DNA of 36,608 bases, taken from positions 1 to 36,608 of the forward strand of contig JAYMTF010000434.1 of the NCBI GenBank assembly GCA_036897485.1, given 5' to 3'. Below the pieces are notes generated by a model. It was not told the DNA's origin. It made no database searches and was given only the letters and a program-made list of their open reading frames with translations. Positions 35,166 through 36,608 of this stretch are shown one piece after another. The translations under genes and the position numbers were made by a program. This DNA comes from Pelargonium nanum. Lineage: Eukaryota > Streptophyta > Magnoliopsida > Geraniales > Geraniaceae. Position 1 is the first letter of the stretch, and each line of letters begins with the position of its first letter.

Positions 35166-36467
35166 GTGTACCACAAGACCAATGGGCTTGGCAATCACTA
35201 GCGTATATCAAGGAAAGGATTGGACCTTAATGGGCTTGGGTCATCCCAATTTTTAGGTGGGCCTGTCTTGAGAGTTGAGATATGAATTAGCCCAATGTTT
35301 CGATGACAAGCAAAGGCCCTAAACCGCACAATCCTTGGGCATCCATTCCGTGGCAACAAGATATGAAAGTATACTCGTATAAATGTGATTTGGAGCGGTA
35401 AGGAGTAGACTTGGTACTTCCATCACACACAATACGAACACGACATGAAATCAGCGTCTTTGAGCTCAAACGGTGTAATTATGCCTTGTTCGTGTTGAAG
35501 AACCAGATACATGTACTAATCATGTCGGGTTCGTGTTACGCGCCCAACATGGGCACTCAAGGATATTAGCCCTAACAACAGAAGAAACAAAAGTATGTTA
35601 AAGGAAAAGACCAATTTGCCCCTTAGGACAAAACCCATGTTGGCATTAGCATGAGTTTATAGGAGAAAGAGACAAGAAGTCAAGACTTGGTCCCCAAGTA
35701 GTAGAGAGCCAACTGGTGGGGGTGAGTACTGGTGGGACCCAACCACAAAACACACACAGTCAAGTTTGGCAACAAACCAATGAGCACCAAAGCTTGCAAT
35801 TTGCAAAGAAGAGGAAAGAGAAGCTTCCAAGAAAGCTGTTAAAGGGACAGTGCCAACAAGTTCATTTCACTTGGACACTAAAATATTTGGGTTTTCATTG
35901 GACCTCACTTCACTATTTCAACTAGTCTTAGCTCACATGAATGTGACATAAAAAAAATCATTTTTTTTATTACTATGTACACTACTATTTAATTAAAAAA
36001 TGAGATTTAACACTAACCAATTATGTTAATCTTTACTTAACCGGCGGCTCAACCAATCAAATTCAGTTGTTTGGGACCCAAAAAGGTCAAAGTGGATGAC
36101 ATTTCAGCACCAATAAATTACTTAATTAAGTCGGTAACCAACGATTTTCGTCGTGATTATGATTATGATGTTATTTAAGAAAAATTATTCCTGTTGCACT
36201 AATTAAAAATTAATTTTAAATGTCCCTAAATCTTTTTATTTTAAATGATAGTCATATATGTTGAGATAATGTGATCCCCACTTATTTAGTACTGTATGAA
36301 AAAGCACTATATATATATGTGTGTGTTTATGAATCTTACGCAAAAGAATTTTACATTATATATTGTATAAAGAAAAATAAATATTTTAAGACGAACATAG
36401 TATTACTAATAGACGAAAGGAGGTTCAAAAATATAGATATAGTATAAAGATATCTGAATTGATTGAG

Positions 36468-36608
36468 ATTGTGTTTGGATTAGCTTCTCAAAAATAGCTG
36501 ATAAGCAGGTAGAGCTTATGAGCATTAATGTGCTCCGGCTCTTTTAAACAATAATGTGTTACCTGTTTGGTAAGAAAGTGTTGATAAGTACTTGAACTGT
36601 TTGGTAAA
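36468..36608. mobile_element. Partial MITE-like element cut by the window edge
   Basis: GTGTTTGGATTAGCTTCTCA followed by AAAATAGCTGATAAGC, then further on GTGTTACCTGTTTGGTAAG and TGATAAGTACTTGAACTGTT. The TGTTTGG terminus with AGCTGATAAGC repeats is characteristic of abundant plant MITEs. Only one end lies in the window. Confidence 0.45.

Larger units (their letters stand above)
33960..36608. other. Upstream intergenic region; no gene recognised
   Basis: From 34500 to 35030 the DNA is very AT-rich. Between 35147 and 35315 there are several TGGGCY motifs. From 35580 to 35930 the plus strand is purine-rich with a 69-codon open frame beginning MGVSTGGTQPQN, which has no family resemblance and is likely chance. 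An ATATATATATGTGTGTGT tract lies at about 36309. The final 140 bases are a MITE-like fragment. Nothing here supports a coding gene. Confidence 0.6.

Noticed and set aside
35716..35925. Plus-strand 69-codon ORF as a gene
   Set aside because: No domain, no family resemblance, composition follows the purine-rich DNA, and no splice or promoter context was recognised.

Overview
The window is nuclear DNA from a flowering plant, most likely a eudicot. The genes carry many short AT-rich introns, signal and transit peptides, plant-only families (plant-type GH35 beta-galactosidases, a P-class PPR protein) and plant-type MITEs. No prokaryotic operon structure, CRISPR array or phage gene is present. I cannot name the species.

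I support five protein-coding genes, all on the minus strand, so transcription runs from high to low coordinates. From low to high coordinate they are: (1) a 22-repeat P-class PPR protein resembling Arabidopsis At3g06920 (354-3136), with a long 5' leader reaching a TATA box near 4710; (2) a plastid-targeted DUF3727-type protein in 10 exons (5560-10351); (3) a 19-exon beta-galactosidase with a C-terminal SUEL-type lectin domain, BGAL10-like (11283-18032); (4) a SURP plus CID protein resembling CHERP, with a Q/H/P-rich N-terminus (19950-23742); (5) an 18-exon beta-galactosidase without lectin domain, BGAL6/MUM2-like (26041-33848). For genes 2 to 5 I traced every intron from the sequence; the summed exons are in frame (978, 2499, 2043 and 2139 nt).

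The two beta-galactosidases share most exon sizes and are old paralogues. In Arabidopsis their counterparts are the neighbours At5g63800 and At5g63810. Here the same pair is kept but the SURP/CID gene lies between them. Both products would be secreted to the cell wall and remove galactose from wall polysaccharides. The other three genes have unrelated jobs (organelle RNA processing, plastid function, nuclear RNA processing).

Non-coding DNA holds a clear Stowaway-type MITE (20822-21064), a dispersed family of short PIF/Harbinger-like MITEs with TTA target duplications, a tRNA-derived SINE-like element (about 19473-19623), LTR/primer-binding-site-like repeats (26481-26838), and several local tandem duplications close to first exons. 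The most unusual of these is a roughly 0.9 kb array in intron 1 of the DUF3727 gene whose units copy the exon 1 splice donor. The last 2.7 kb (33960-36608) is upstream DNA with TGGGCY motifs and a MITE fragment at the edge. I found no clearly novel multi-gene system.
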